From Trichomonas tenax (taxonomy: Eukaryota > Parabasalia > Trichomonadida > Trichomonadidae), in the NCBI GenBank assembly GCA_023091735.1, contig JALKBU010000010.1:1-64000 (forward strand): a stretch of 64,000 nucleotides of DNA. The letters run 5' to 3'. A program made the position numbers and the translations under genes. Shown one piece after another: positions 9,950-20,537 of this stretch. Position 1 is the first letter of the stretch. Every line of letters begins with the position of its first letter. Below the pieces are notes generated by a model, which was not told the DNA's origin, did no database searches, and saw only the letters and a program-made list of their open reading frames with translations.

Positions 9950-11473
9950 TTATAACGCAGGAGGTAAATCTTTGACAGTGTTTTCGAAGATTGTCTTCGC
10001 TGTATTTCTGTAACAATCAATTGCAACATTATCGAAACCTTGGATATTATCGATAAGTTTGAAGAGTCTTTCACTTCCACTGTAAGCAGCCATGTGCAAA
10101 ATAGTCTGCTTCTTATCGTTCTTCACCTGGTAGTCTATTCCTGGTGTGATCAAGAGCTCCTTTGCAGCTTCGATTGAGCCACTCTCGCAAGCAGCGTGAA
10201 GTGGTGTTTCACCATCAACACCGTGAGCATTAATATTGGCTCCCTTGATGATCAATAACTTAACACCAGCAATAAAGTTTGAGCGAGCAGCTTCGATTAG
10301 AGCATCATCCAAGTCTGACTGAGAAACTTCGATGTTTTCGAGAAGCCAGTAAAGGGCATCGAGTCTTCTGTTTGTTGCTGCAGCAGCGAGAACGCCGTGG
10401 TTCTTGCCGTGCGGTTTCTCTGTGAATAAGCTCGCTTGAACAGCAGCGTGAGCGCCAATTGCACCAAGTTCGCGATTGAACTGGCGATAATTTACGCGTG
10501 CCCCTTGTTGCTCTTCTTCTTCCTCATTCTTTGCAGCAAGAAGGTTGTTCTTTGCCAAGTGCTGGAGAATAACTGTGTTGCCACCAGCTGCAGCATAGCA
10601 AGAGATCGAATTGTTTGAACTGTCTCTAAGAAGAGCGCATTTGTATGTCTGAAGGATAATTGGGCTTCCAATGCCGAGATAAGCACATATCATTAAGATA
10701 TGTGGGCGTGATGCCAGCCATTGGTTTGGATATAAAGGAATTGGTGGCATCTGGAAATCATCACTATTCGAAACTGCCTGAATTGTATCTTCATTGTGTT
10801 TGATGATCTTCTCGAGAATAGAGCGCTCCTCAAAGCCGCTGTTGAGATAAGATTGTGTTCTGACCCATTTATTGTGCTTGTTGAATTTGAATGTTGTGAG
10901 CGGTTCATTGATGTATGGCTCAATGAGATCTCTATAAGACTGTGAAAGGAGATTGAAATCGATAATTTTTGCGAGTAATTGGTTAAATTGCTCTGGATTG
11001 TCTGTTTCGAGTTCTGGTGTGAAGAAAAAGAATAAAAGAAAGTACTGGTTCTCGAATTGTGTTGGATATTGGGATATAACGTATTTGATTTCACTTAATT
11101 CGTAAATTCCATCCTTGAAAAGATATCTTAGAATTCTGAAGTGGTAAATCTTCTTCCTTGTATCCGAGATTGCGGTTCCATAGAATTTCAGAGCCTCTTC
11201 CTTAAATAGCGGATAAGCCTTGCAATAATATGCGATTGTTTTGACAATTGCCTCCGAATTCTGCTGTGGGTCCATGTAAGAAGCCGTCAGATCACGAATC
11301 AAGAAGTAAAAAGTTTCCCTGTCTTCAGTTTGAATCAGATATCCAAGCGAATTCAGTAAATCTTCCTCATTCATTCCCTGTGTCCTGGAGAGAATGAACT
11401 GCGCCTTCGCGAGGGCCTCGAGCTGGTCCTCTCTCGCTATTGGAGCGCCTCCAATTTTCACAGGAATCGACAT
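9950..11473 (-). CDS. Ankyrin-repeat protein with trichomonad-type helical N-terminal region
   Basis: The protein has 507 residues and starts at an ATG. Residues 1 to about 280 form a helical region (SIPVKIGGAPIAREDQLEA and following) of the type that precedes ankyrin arrays in many trichomonad proteins (DUF3447-like; my recognition, not searched). Ankyrin repeats follow, clearest near the C-terminus: AARSNFIAGVKLLIIKGANI, DGETPLHAACESGSIEAAKE and QTILHMAAYSGSERLF. Such proteins usually act as protein-binding scaffolds. The specific partner cannot be inferred. The upstream region holds two copies of the TGACAYGTAAA motif about 150-180 bp from the ATG in gene orientation. Confidence 0.85.
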   Translation of the reverse strand: MSIPVKIGGAPIAREDQLEALAKAQFILSRTQGMNEEDLLNSLGYLIQTEDRETFYFLIRDLTASYMDPQQNSEAIVKTIAYYCKAYPLFKEEALKFYGTAISDTRKKIYHFRILRYLFKDGIYELSEIKYVISQYPTQFENQYFLLFFFFTPELETDNPEQFNQLLAKIIDFNLLSQSYRDLIEPYINEPLTTFKFNKHNKWVRTQSYLNSGFEERSILEKIIKHNEDTIQAVSNSDDFQMPPIPLYPNQWLASRPHILMICAYLGIGSPIILQTYKCALLRDSSNNSISCYAAAGGNTVILQHLAKNNLLAAKNEEEEEQQGARVNYRQFNRELGAIGAHAAVQASLFTEKPHGKNHGVLAAAATNRRLDALYWLLENIEVSQSDLDDALIEAARSNFIAGVKLLIIKGANINAHGVDGETPLHAACESGSIEAAKELLITPGIDYQVKNDKKQTILHMAAYSGSERLFKLIDNIQGFDNVAIDCYRNTAKTIFENTVKDLPPAL

Positions 11474-11618
11474 TCTTTTAAAAATATAACTGTTTCTGTT
11501 AGAATTCTCGAAATTTGGTTTCTGGACTTCGGAATATGTGTAGAGTCTATACAGTCCGATTTGGCTTAGTTTGAGAGAAATTTGCGGTTTTTTCTTACAC
11601 CATTGACAATAATTTCTT

Positions 11619-11649
11619 TTTACGTGTCAAAATGTATTTACATGTCAAA
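11619..11649 (-). promoter_or_regulatory. Paired TGACRYGTAAA-type motif upstream of the ankyrin gene
   Basis: Plus-strand TTTACGTGTCAAA (11619-11631) and TTTACATGTCAAA (11637-11649) lie 18 bp apart, about 150-175 bp upstream of the minus-strand ankyrin ATG. Similar copies occur upstream of other genes in this window. A regulatory role is an inference from recurrence. Confidence 0.4.
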
Positions 11650-12140
11650 ATCATATTTCATGATGTAAGCATCGATTTCTCTATTGTTCAAGCGACAATT
11701 TTTATAACCGTAGAGAAAAGCATTTTAATCAGAAGCAATTCATTGTATTATCGACTGAAAATATCAGTATCTTGTTAATTTTGATATTTTTTACTAACCA
11801 TGATGCTGTAGATTCTAAAACAATTATATTCTCATGCAATTGAAAATTATAATATATTGTTAGTTTTAAAAGGCTATTTTTATAAGTGAAAAACACAAAT
11901 TTGATGAAAAGCAATATTATTTGCGCATAACTGAAAAATACTTATGTCACATTATATTTATGGCATTCTATGAAGTTCCATGATATTTGAAAGGGGCAAA
12001 TTATAGGTTTATGAAATCAACTCCTGATATGTTGTAACAGATGCTTATAAGTTAATTATTTGATATTGAATTATAATAGATATAGCAGTTAAATGAATAA
12101 ACTATCAATAGTTTACGAGAAGAGATACGAAAATTGGCGA
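11650..12140. other. Intergenic DNA between the ankyrin and amylase genes
   Basis: Nothing supported beyond the ankyrin upstream region and the amylase 3' flank. Short ORFs here look random. Confidence 0.4.
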
Positions 12141-14111
12141 TCATGCCATCCAATTGTTCATCGCTTGGATGATAGATGCGTCGCGGTGAACGTATGTATA
12201 ACCGTAGCCACCTGAGTATGATGTTGCAGATGGGTTGAATGCCTTGACGTAAGGTCTGTCCTTGCAGCCGCCGCATGTTGTCGTGCACTTGTCGCATGTG
12301 GACATGCCGTCTGGGATGCCCATAGCGCCGTTCGCAGCCTTGTAGTATGATGAGAGGACCATTCTGATTGGATAGTCTTCCTTGTTGTTCGATGCACCGT
12401 TTGGATTTGTGAAGAACTTGACTTCGTACGATCTGTGTGTATCTGGTGAGCAGCCCTTGATGAGGACGCAGCCCTGGTCGTGCATGTCGCGAGATGATGA
12501 GCCTTCGTTCTGCTGGTCGTGGTCGTCGTTCTGGATGACCTTGCGGCGGATGTCAATTGAGCCGTTGTCGTTCCATGGCTCTGTTGGGTATCCGGACCAC
12601 CAGATCTTGATCTTCAAGATCTCATCGTCTGAGAGACCAGCGGCCTTCAAGTACTTTGTGAGGCCGCCTGTGAATGAGTAGTCGCCATCGCCTTGGACGA
12701 GCATCTGCGATTCACCGCCTGTGAGGACTTCGAGCCATGTGATGAAGTCGTCTGGGAGTTTGCCGCCGAGGCCTGCCTTGACCTTCCCGAAGATGGCGGC
12801 CAAGTCTGCTGGCTGGATGTGCTTAGCAGCGTCAATGCGGTAGCCACTGAAGCCAATGGAGATGAGGTCGATCATGAAGTCGGCAATGCGCTGGCGGACG
12901 TAGTCCTTAGATGTATCGAGGTCAGAGAGGCCAGAGAGCCATCCGGAGTTGAGGATGTTTGGATCGTTCCATGAGTTGAGAGCCTTGTCGCAGTGGAAGT
13001 CCTCTGGGCCGTACGGGACGCCTGGGAACTCGAGAACGTTCGTGCCTTTGCCTGTGTTAGGGTTGATCTCGTATGTGTATGCTGGTGTGTAGTACGGAGA
13101 GCCGTTCTCGTAGGCGGATGATGTCTTGTTGCCCCATGGTGTGCAGCCGTTGCCTGGGTTCCTGTGGTTGGAGAGGTCGTTGCCGTTGCCACTCATGTGG
13201 TTGACAACTGCGTCTGCATAGACACGGACACCGTATGAGCGGCATGTGTTGATCATGTTACGGAGCTGGTCGCGTGTGCCGAGTCTGCCCTGGAGTCTGT
13301 ATGAGATCGGTTGGTACATGAAGTACCATGGGTTCATCTCGTTGTTGAATGGCTGGTATGACATGACTTGCTCCTGGTGTGGGAAGACTTTGACGCCCAT
13401 GTAGCCGGCATCGGCGATGAACTTGCACTCCTGCGCGATGTCGTCATCGGGCCATCCGAATAATTCGACAATGGCGCCCTTCTGGCCATTCCTGTAGTTG
13501 TACTTGCGCGCGGCAATTGGAGATGCGTTCCACTGGAAGTCGATGCCGTCAAGTTCGAGGACTTCGCCTGATGCAGCGATGACCTTGACCTTGAGGACCT
13601 TATTGTAGGAGGAATCGAATGTCTTAGAGTTTGACGACTGCGCAACGCCGTCGAAGTAGTATGTGAGGTCGAGTTTCTTCGATGTCTTCGTGATGATGTT
13701 GACTGTGCACGACTTCATTCCTGATGAGTACTTAAGCTGCGCGTAGCCGGCGAGTGTCGACATATCCTGGAAGCCTGGTTTCCATCGGTCCTCGCCGCGC
13801 TTTGGTGTGTTCCACCTGTTCTCGAACCACTTAGAGTCCATCGAGCTCGATGAACCTTGGCAAGTCATCGATGAGTAAACGTTGCAGCCTGGAAGTGTGT
13901 CGTACTGGTTTGAGAGAGGGACGTGTTTCTTGTTGAATGAGAATGTGAAGACCATTGTGGCAATGACGCCGAGCATGACGCTTCCGGCGATGATCAGTGA
14001 GAGTGTGATATATTTGTTAGAGAAGAAACTCTTCTTGCTCTCGCTCGACGATGGGATCGTCTCGAGTCCGTTTTCGAGCTCGAGGAGAGGATCTCCTTTG
14101 ACGTGAGACAT
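12141..14111 (-). CDS. Membrane-anchored alpha-amylase (GH13), type II topology
   Basis: I choose the ATG at 14111 (656 residues). An upstream in-frame ATG (14243) would add 44 residues that look non-coding, and an Inr-like element sits just 5' of 14111. Residues 1-33 are polar. One helix (about 34-58, ITLSLIIAGSVMLGVIATMV) gives an N-in membrane anchor, and the catalytic part faces outside or the lumen. GH13 signatures are present: YADAVVNH (296-305), GYRIDAAKH with nucleophile Asp427, FITWLEVL with acid/base Glu461, and NDDHD with Asp532 in place of the usual DNHD pattern. It should hydrolyse starch or glycogen alpha-1,4 links. Codons are distinctly richer in G and C than in neighbouring genes, which suggests strong expression. 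Confidence 0.92.
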   Translation of the reverse strand: MSHVKGDPLLELENGLETIPSSSESKKSFFSNKYITLSLIIAGSVMLGVIATMVFTFSFNKKHVPLSNQYDTLPGCNVYSSMTCQGSSSSMDSKWFENRWNTPKRGEDRWKPGFQDMSTLAGYAQLKYSSGMKSCTVNIITKTSKKLDLTYYFDGVAQSSNSKTFDSSYNKVLKVKVIAASGEVLELDGIDFQWNASPIAARKYNYRNGQKGAIVELFGWPDDDIAQECKFIADAGYMGVKVFPHQEQVMSYQPFNNEMNPWYFMYQPISYRLQGRLGTRDQLRNMINTCRSYGVRVYADAVVNHMSGNGNDLSNHRNPGNGCTPWGNKTSSAYENGSPYYTPAYTYEINPNTGKGTNVLEFPGVPYGPEDFHCDKALNSWNDPNILNSGWLSGLSDLDTSKDYVRQRIADFMIDLISIGFSGYRIDAAKHIQPADLAAIFGKVKAGLGGKLPDDFITWLEVLTGGESQMLVQGDGDYSFTGGLTKYLKAAGLSDDEILKIKIWWSGYPTEPWNDNGSIDIRRKVIQNDDHDQQNEGSSSRDMHDQGCVLIKGCSPDTHRSYEVKFFTNPNGASNNKEDYPIRMVLSSYYKAANGAMGIPDGMSTCDKCTTTCGGCKDRPYVKAFNPSATSYSGGYGYTYVHRDASIIQAMNNWMA

Positions 14112-14122
14112 TTGAAAAATGA
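14112..14122 (-). promoter_or_regulatory. Inr-like element of the amylase gene
   Basis: In gene orientation the sequence TCATTTTTCAA directly precedes the ATG at 14111. It fits the trichomonad initiator pattern (TCA-Y-T/A-T-rich, A as +1) and would give a very short 5' UTR. It also supports the downstream ATG over the one at 14243. Confidence 0.55.
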
Positions 14123-15807
14123 AGTGGAAATAGAGAAAACCAATGAAACAAAATCTATCCTCAATTTCGGCTAAAACGATTATTTTGCTCACAAAAGTGC
14201 GCAAAATGCAGAAATTGGGCCAAGCAATGAAAACGTGTCGCACACAGTCTTGTGTTGCATTTTATCAAAGAAATGGCAAAAATTCTCTACCGCGACCTCT
14301 CAATTCATGTTTTTTTTTTACAAAAATTCTTTTTTTATCAAGTTCTCACATCGATCTTTTGTTTTGTGAATCTATGTGTTCTCTGTTTTCATTCATTGTT
14401 CTGCTTGGCAAAAATGTGTTTCAATTTCGGCTAAAACATCTCTTATAGTTTTTTTTTTCTAATTTATTCATCTAACATAATCTTCTGTAGTTACACATCA
14501 ATACGTGATGCTATCAAAGCGTTCATCCATCTAAAAAAAACATTCATAGCTGGATCTTTTTGGAGCTTTTTACGGTGGTCAAAATTAACATGTAACTCGT
14601 GATATAATGCATATTGAATAATTTTAGTAATACAGATGACATGAGAACTAGCTACTTCTCATAATGGATATAGTTTAATTTGTAGATCAAAGTAAAGTTC
14701 AAGATTTGATATATCGACTTGCACATGATAAAGGAAAACTAAGAAAGTACCTAATGCGGTCTCAACTACCTCCTTAGTTATATACATATCATTCACCAAT
14801 ATTGATCTGCAGCTTTTAGTTCTTCAGTTATTATTTCAAGTTTAATTTTTTGATGTTCATCGATGCAAAGGTTCCAAAAACAAGATTATAGTTCTTTGTC
14901 CGCTATTTATATTCATAAAAACATTATTTATATACATTTATATCGGTTTTAGCGACAAAACAGATTCTTTTAAAAATCAACATCTGTGTCATTATGTATT
15001 TCACAAAATAACAGTACACAATGCTTATAAATACATAGAGTTGTATATTTTGTGCTTTAAAATCCAAGAATACTCAAGATTAATCGAGAATGATCATTTT
15101 GGAGGCTTTTTTCTGGTTCTCTGATCAACATCTGATGCTCACACTCTGCAAACTTATAGTTCATATATATGTATGTAATTTAGTGCAAATTTGTTTTTCA
15201 TCACTGGAGATATAAAGTGATAATCATGAGTAAAGACAAATCCTGAATTCTTCGTAATGGGAATTATGAGAAATCTTATATATTTTATTATTCTGAAACC
15301 AGTCTATATTCTTTTCAAATTTTCTCTCTCTATTCTTCTCAATTTAATAAACTTTTCAAATTTAGCCGAGCAAAAAAGAATCATCATTATTTTTGGGAGA
15401 ATAACACACAGAGCTTATGCGTGAACACTTGGAATACTTTTTTCCAAAAAAAGCTAAAAAAGCATATTTCTGATTAGATTTACCTATTTATCATCGGCAA
15501 CAGCCTATTTTACGTTATAAAAATGCTATACAATGGGAATATAATATATTATAATGAGTAAAGCACATCATGGCAAATCAATGTTTTTGATGCAAGATAT
15601 ATCTAATATTTTAATGAAATATAGACTTTGTTAGCTAATTCTTTAATATATCATGCGCAACAGGATTTTGTACATTGAGTTTCAATAACTTAGCAAGAAG
15701 TTAATCCAGTGAGTTAAAAAAACAAGTTTCGCAGACTTTGCATATCAATTTTAGACAAGCCGTTTTAGAGTGTTCGAAAATGAACCAATACGAAATATCA
15801 GACATAG
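14123..15807. other. Gene-poor AT-rich DNA
   Basis: No convincing gene or RNA is seen in 1.7 kb. Near its end, 15698-15746 carries a sequence that recurs at 32582-32627 (listed separately). Confidence 0.5.
15698..15746 (+). repeat. Dispersed repeat, copy A
   Basis: Shares AAGTTAATCCAGTGAGTTAA, then a diverged stretch, then TTTC-C-GACTTTGC with 32582-32627, in the same orientation and about 17 kb away. The element type is unknown. Confidence 0.6.
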
Positions 15808-16325
15808 CTGGGCACTAATTATAGGAATGTAACGACAAATAATGATATAGGTGCTAAAAGAAGAGAGTTTCTAGATAAAGTATGGTCAAATGATGCACAA
15901 TTTTATAACTTAGAAAATATTTATTGCTCAGACGAGGAAAGAGAAAAGCCAAGAATAGCAATTAATAAAACATGTGCTGTCAAAAGCAATGCTAATGTTA
16001 TAAGAGCTTTTAAGAGATTAACAATTACAGAATATTTTATTAAGCAAATAAAGTATCAATGGGTTTTTATCACATGTGATGATCTTTCTGTTGATTTAGA
16101 ACGATTCATAGATAATGATGAACTTGTTTATGATACTAATCGTGATAAAGTTATTCTTGGTCATCGCATTGGATTGTATAGATGCTGGCTTCAAATTCAT
16201 ATTCGTTTTCAAGAAGTGCTGAATTTTTTGAATATGGACTTGATTGTCGAGGAAAATACCAGATTGCCATTATTCATAATTATCATTGCGCTTCCAGCAC
16301 CAATATAACCACATTGAAGAAATGA
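15808..16325 (+). pseudogene. Glycosyltransferase-like gene remnant with frameshift
   Basis: Open from 15808 with no ATG. It includes VIRAFKRLTITEYFIKQIKY, then QWVFITCDDLSVDLERF, and GHRIGLYR. The WVFITCDD segment resembles the DDx metal/nucleotide-sugar motif of fringe-like (GT31-type) glycosyltransferases. Near 16195 a frame change is needed, after which FSRSAEFFEYGLDCRGKYQI continues to a stop at 16323-16325. About 170 residues survive, so both ends are missing. Family assignment is moderate to low; the pseudogene status is clear. Confidence 0.45.
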
Positions 16326-16337
16326 ATTTTCGATAAA

Positions 16338-16766
16338 TTAATTTGTTGATGTTGATGATGTAGCAACAACTGAATCACAGAACGGATACTTGATGGTGGT
16401 AGTAGAACCTGTAGTTTTGCATTTGTATCCGCAAATTCTTCTTATTATAATTTCTGATGTGCCAGTGGTTTCCAGGAGCATCACGCCTGACTGTGTTGCA
16501 TGGATGCAGTTGTTAAAGTTAGAATTTGATATTAACGTATTCAAATTACCCGATGTTATGGTAATAGCTCTGGAAGTTGTAAAATCTATGAAAAGGCAGT
16601 TGTATGTGAAAACTTGGTTATTCGTGTTCGGCGAAATTGGATAATTTCATTTTTGATATACAAAATCATCGTTTGCTGTTGAGTAATAGCTGTTCCACAC
16701 ATCGGAATGGACTTCGTCGCGCTTCAGTGAAGTTGAGATAAGCAGAAAACACACTCCAAAGACCAT
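16338..16766 (-). pseudogene. 5' fragment of a surface-protein gene with signal peptide and in-frame TGA
   Basis: An ATG at 16766 opens a frame with a signal-peptide-like start (MVFGVCFLLISTSLK). It continues in one frame to 16338 except for a single TGA about 50 codons in. The distal part has the Asn/Ser-rich beta-helix style of the surface-protein remnants at the left end of the window (SGNLNTLISNSNFNNCIHA). The protein would end after about 140 codons with no anchor, so it is also 3'-truncated. Confidence 0.55.
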
Positions 16767-17852
16767 TTTTTGATTGTGAAAATCATCATGAATTCAATGT
16801 GATGCTCTTCACAAAATTAGTGAGCCACATTTTGAATAATTTGTGTCTTTTTGGTTTATATTATGTGTGTGAAAGAGCTCCTGTAGAACATTTGAAATGA
16901 TTTTTTTTTATTTTTTGGTTTTATCTTTAAAGTTGATGGGAATTTGAGGGTGTGATTTTTGTGATGTTATCAATGATAATTCATTGTCAAACTCAAAATA
17001 TTTTTTATTTTTGATTAATTGATGATAAATAATCATTATCTGAGCTTTGTAACTTTATCAATAGTACTAAAAACATTATTTAAATGCCATAAATATAATC
17101 ATTTTGTTATATTTTGCATTTAGAATGTTTTTTTCCAAATATATTAATCAATGCTTAGATTGATATTTAACAGTTATCAATATTATAAATCAATTTCTTT
17201 TTGTTCTGTTAATGGTACACGCTTTGAATCAAGATCTCATTTGGTTATGAATTTATGGTGCATTTGAGCTTAAAACTTATCACAACTTAAATTTATTATC
17301 TTTGATGGATATACATGCAACAAAATATAATCATGATCCGATCATATCTTTTCATTCCTCAGATGAATAGGAAAATCACCAAATCACTATAGAAATTTAT
17401 AGTGTTACAACAGATGTATTTGGTGGTAGACATAAGAATAGTCAATATTGAATATTTCTTAATGATATTTTGAATTTATTAAGTTAGTATAATGTAGCAA
17501 AGTCAGAATGCAGATATGTTTTCAATGTATAATAGTGATGTAGTTCACATTGACTTATCATATTATGAAACAAATTGAAGAATATATTGAAATAAATTTG
17601 TTTAAGTAGCTGGAAATACAAAAAATCATTTGACGTTTAAAAGCTTTACAATAGCACAAAGCATAAATTGGATCTATTAAATTATATTTCATTAAGAAAT
17701 AAAATTATCTGTTATGAGAACTGATAGAACGCTATTAAATGTAATTTGAGAAAGTGAAATTGATGGTGTCTGTTAAGAGTTCAATTTTTAAATTTTTGAA
17801 TTTGATAATTTTAAAAATATGAGTTATGTATTAAAACATTTAAAAAATATAT
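16767..17852. other. Intergenic AT-rich DNA, about 1.1 kb
   Basis: No gene, RNA or clear repeat is supported. Confidence 0.5.
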
Positions 17853-19658
17853 TTAAAGATTAAATGTAAGATTAACAACCTTTGGCGTTGTGCCAGAATC
17901 ACCTCGAAGACCAGCGATATATCTGATCGTTCTTGGCATTGATGTACCTGTTTCTACCATTGTTTGTTGGCCCTTGTCACGCTTTTCAATGGTCTGGACA
18001 ACAGACTCTCTTCTGTAGTGCGACTCATCTGTCTGAGCACCCTTTGTGCGCTTGTTCTGTAATCCCTTGAGGATCTTCTTCCTCTTAGCGAGTTCCCACT
18101 GGTTCCAGTGGTATGTCATGTCTAAATATGATTCAACAGGGTGAACTTCTGTCTGTATCTCGGAATCTCTAAGCTTAGACTCCTTTGGCTTTGGCTTGGA
18201 AGCTCTAACAGGGATCTTCGGTGCCTGCAAGATTGGGAACTCGTTCTGTAAGCCCAAAAGTGGAACGAGTTCTGGCTTCTTCTGGGCAACCTTCATAGCC
18301 TCATCGTGCCAATACTGCGGATCGGCAAGGAACTTGTTTCTCTTGACCTGGTCAACGAATGCATAATACCTCTTCTCCCACTTGATTGAGCCCAAAACGA
18401 CATCACCTGGCAAAAGTAAACCTCCGCGCTCAACTAATGTGACTGGGCAGAACCCGTTGAATGCAAATTCGCCATCAGCCTCATGCTGAACTAAAACTGG
18501 ATGTGAATCATCACCAGTGACTTCTGACTCCTTTGGAATCTGCTCCTTCTCAGCAGGTGGCGTCTGGACTGGTGTTGGAACTGTTGCTGTCTCTTCGACT
18601 GAGCTGATGGAGTACTGGAATGTATCACGGTGCTTCCTGAGCTTAGCCAAGAGAGACTCGATCGTCTGGACTTGATCCTCGCATCCATTGAGCTTGTGCC
18701 AGACTTCAGCGAGAGCTGAGAAGTATGGCATAGCCTTCTGTGTTGGAACTGAGTCGGAGATTTCCATCTGGTTACGAAGATTCTCGATGATCGAATCGAA
18801 CTCGATTGTTGACTTCTCTGTGTTGAAAGAGATATCTTTCAGGCGTGTGAGAAGGAGCTCATAGAAGAAGTTAAACTGCTGCCTGTTTGCGAGTTCATCT
18901 GTTAAGCGTTGAGCATTTGGAACGTTTTCGTCTTTGAGGGCTTTGTTATATTCGATGATTAATGAGTTGACACCTTCGATTGATGTGGAAATGCGGTCCC
19001 TTGTGGCGTTAAGCTTCTTAGGGACCTCAAGACGAAGGTTTGTAGCAGGATCAGCGAGATCTCCACCAAATGTCTGGAAAACACGAACACCGAGAACGTT
19101 GTTTGAAAGTTCCTGGAGTTTCGTCCTCTTTTCATCGTCTGAAAGAGCGAGATATTTAGGAACATCAGATTTTGGAAAGATTTGTTCAAGAGCGGAAGTT
19201 GCAAGGCGAACATCCTGTGGATCGTTTGGCGTACCCCAGTGAGATGTAATGATTGTGTAGGAAACGATTTTTCTGTAAAGTGCGTCTATAGCCGTCTGGC
19301 TTCTAGCTCTGGTCGTAATAAGTTCTTGCTCGATAGCATCGCGGTGCTCTTTTTCACGTGCCTCCTTCTGTTTTTCGTTTCTGTCAGCCTGTGCCAAGCT
19401 GAGATCCATATCAACCTGCATACGAATAGTTAGCATGGGAATGGAGTCCGGATCGCCGAGCATTTTCATTGATTCATCGTGAAGAAGTGTTACTTTCGAA
19501 TCTTCAAGTGGTTTTGAAACATCAATCTGGAATTCTTCCAATCTGGACGAAATAACAGATCTGACTGTGTACGCGATAAGAGCCTGTGAGGCTTCGATGT
19601 TCTTGGAAAGGCACTCATCAGCAAGAGTCTGGACGACGTGAATTATTGACTCCTCCAT
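17853..19658 (-). CDS. CFAP206: CFAP206-like cilia and flagella associated protein
   Basis: The protein has 601 residues and starts at an ATG. The N-terminal half carries the family pattern: a helical start with SQALIAYTVRSVI, DPDSIPMLTIRMQVDMDLS, the highly typical ALYRKIVSYTIITSHWGTP, and LSNNVLGVRVF. The C-terminal third has FNGFCPVTLVERGGLLLPGD and the YYAFVDQVKRNKFLADPQYW block seen at the end of CFAP206/FAP206. In Chlamydomonas and animals this protein docks radial spoke 2 and dynein c in the axoneme. Its length is close to the family norm. Its presence indicates an organism that builds motile 9+2 flagella. Confidence 0.85.
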   Translation of the reverse strand: MEESIIHVVQTLADECLSKNIEASQALIAYTVRSVISSRLEEFQIDVSKPLEDSKVTLLHDESMKMLGDPDSIPMLTIRMQVDMDLSLAQADRNEKQKEAREKEHRDAIEQELITTRARSQTAIDALYRKIVSYTIITSHWGTPNDPQDVRLATSALEQIFPKSDVPKYLALSDDEKRTKLQELSNNVLGVRVFQTFGGDLADPATNLRLEVPKKLNATRDRISTSIEGVNSLIIEYNKALKDENVPNAQRLTDELANRQQFNFFYELLLTRLKDISFNTEKSTIEFDSIIENLRNQMEISDSVPTQKAMPYFSALAEVWHKLNGCEDQVQTIESLLAKLRKHRDTFQYSISSVEETATVPTPVQTPPAEKEQIPKESEVTGDDSHPVLVQHEADGEFAFNGFCPVTLVERGGLLLPGDVVLGSIKWEKRYYAFVDQVKRNKFLADPQYWHDEAMKVAQKKPELVPLLGLQNEFPILQAPKIPVRASKPKPKESKLRDSEIQTEVHPVESYLDMTYHWNQWELAKRKKILKGLQNKRTKGAQTDESHYRRESVVQTIEKRDKGQQTMVETGTSMPRTIRYIAGLRGDSGTTPKVVNLTFNL

Positions 19659-19702
19659 GATTTTTTTAAATCAAAAAATGTACGTTAAATGATTTTCAAT
19701 TG

Positions 19703-19790
19703 TTTACGTGTCATAATAATTATTTTACTTGGCAATTTTATGGTGTTACATAGCAAAATTATGTTTATAAATCAGAGTATTTACATGGCG
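19703..19790 (-). promoter_or_regulatory. Cluster of TGACAYGTAAA-like motifs upstream of CFAP206
   Basis: Plus-strand TTTACGTGTCA (19703), TTTACTTGGCA (19724), a weaker TTACATAGCA (about 19746) and TTTACATGGCG (19780) are spaced through 90 bp. They lie 45-130 bp upstream of the CFAP206 ATG, and all point the same way. No Inr is seen at this start. Confidence 0.4.
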
Positions 19791-19839
19791 GATTTGTTAA
19801 ATTTATATGACAAAAATATTTCATCATCATACAATAGGA

Positions 19840-20537
19840 TAGTGCAGTTCTATTATTATTGTCCTTTGCGTTCACATCAATTCCAGGCATAGATAGTAGA
19901 TATTCACACATTTCGTAATACCCATAACTTGCTGCAATAACTAAAAGAGTCTGTCCATTTTTAGCATTTCCTTTTTCAATTAAATTCTTCACAGCTTTTA
20001 GATTTAATGCATGAAAACGACCAGAATCCTTAGTATATGGATCTGTTCCACAATCAATGAGGAATTTTATCATTTGAAGTTGTTTTCTTTTGCCGAAAAT
20101 GAGACCAAATTAAAGAAATTGTCATCGTAAATTACACATCGATGATTATTTTTTCTATCGCAAATTTACATGCTTCTACATCATTGCCAATCGTAATCTT
20201 CTCGAAATCATCATATATTCTCTTGGAATTTTCGTCTATAGGTCCAATTGATTTGAGTAGTTCTATATAATGAAATTGAAGTCATTTACGCTTCTATTTT
20301 CAGAATCAATTGATTTTTTTTTAATGTTTTAATTTCTGTTTCCATTTTAGATTATTTCTCTTTAAATTTTTCAAATTCAGGGCTCGAGGTACTGCTATTA
20401 TCCACCCGTGAAATTGCATCACAAATTGTGTGAAAAATTGTGATATTGAATACCTTTGAAAACATTTTAAGAATTAAATGAATATCTTCATTGTTTTCGA
20501 CTCGCTTAAGTGTGATACGTTTAATAAGTTCAAACAT
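19840..20537 (-). pseudogene. Ankyrin-repeat gene remnant
   Basis: The minus strand encodes GQTLLVIAASYGYYEMCEYL and GIDVNAKDNNNRTALSYC, which are ankyrin repeat units. The frame then runs into CFAP206 promoter DNA. A second piece at 20352-20537 (MFELIKRITLKRVENNEDIH) looks like the helical N-terminal region of the same family, out of frame with the first. It is a truncated, frameshifted relative of proteins like the one at 9950-11473. Confidence 0.5.

Noticed and set aside
12382..13645. Several long antisense and out-of-frame ORFs inside the amylase gene
   Set aside because: They overlap a strongly supported GC-richer gene, have unlikely compositions (runs of Thr/His/Ser/Arg), and begin at arbitrary codons; they are shadows.
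14143..14448. 101-codon plus-strand ORF upstream of the amylase gene
   Set aside because: It covers the promoter of the divergent strand, is Phe/Leu-rich from T-tracts and has no motif.
19765..20073. 102-codon ankyrin ORF as a functional gene
   Set aside because: Its 3' end runs into the CFAP206 upstream region with non-ankyrin sequence and its other half is out of frame, so it was called a pseudogene.
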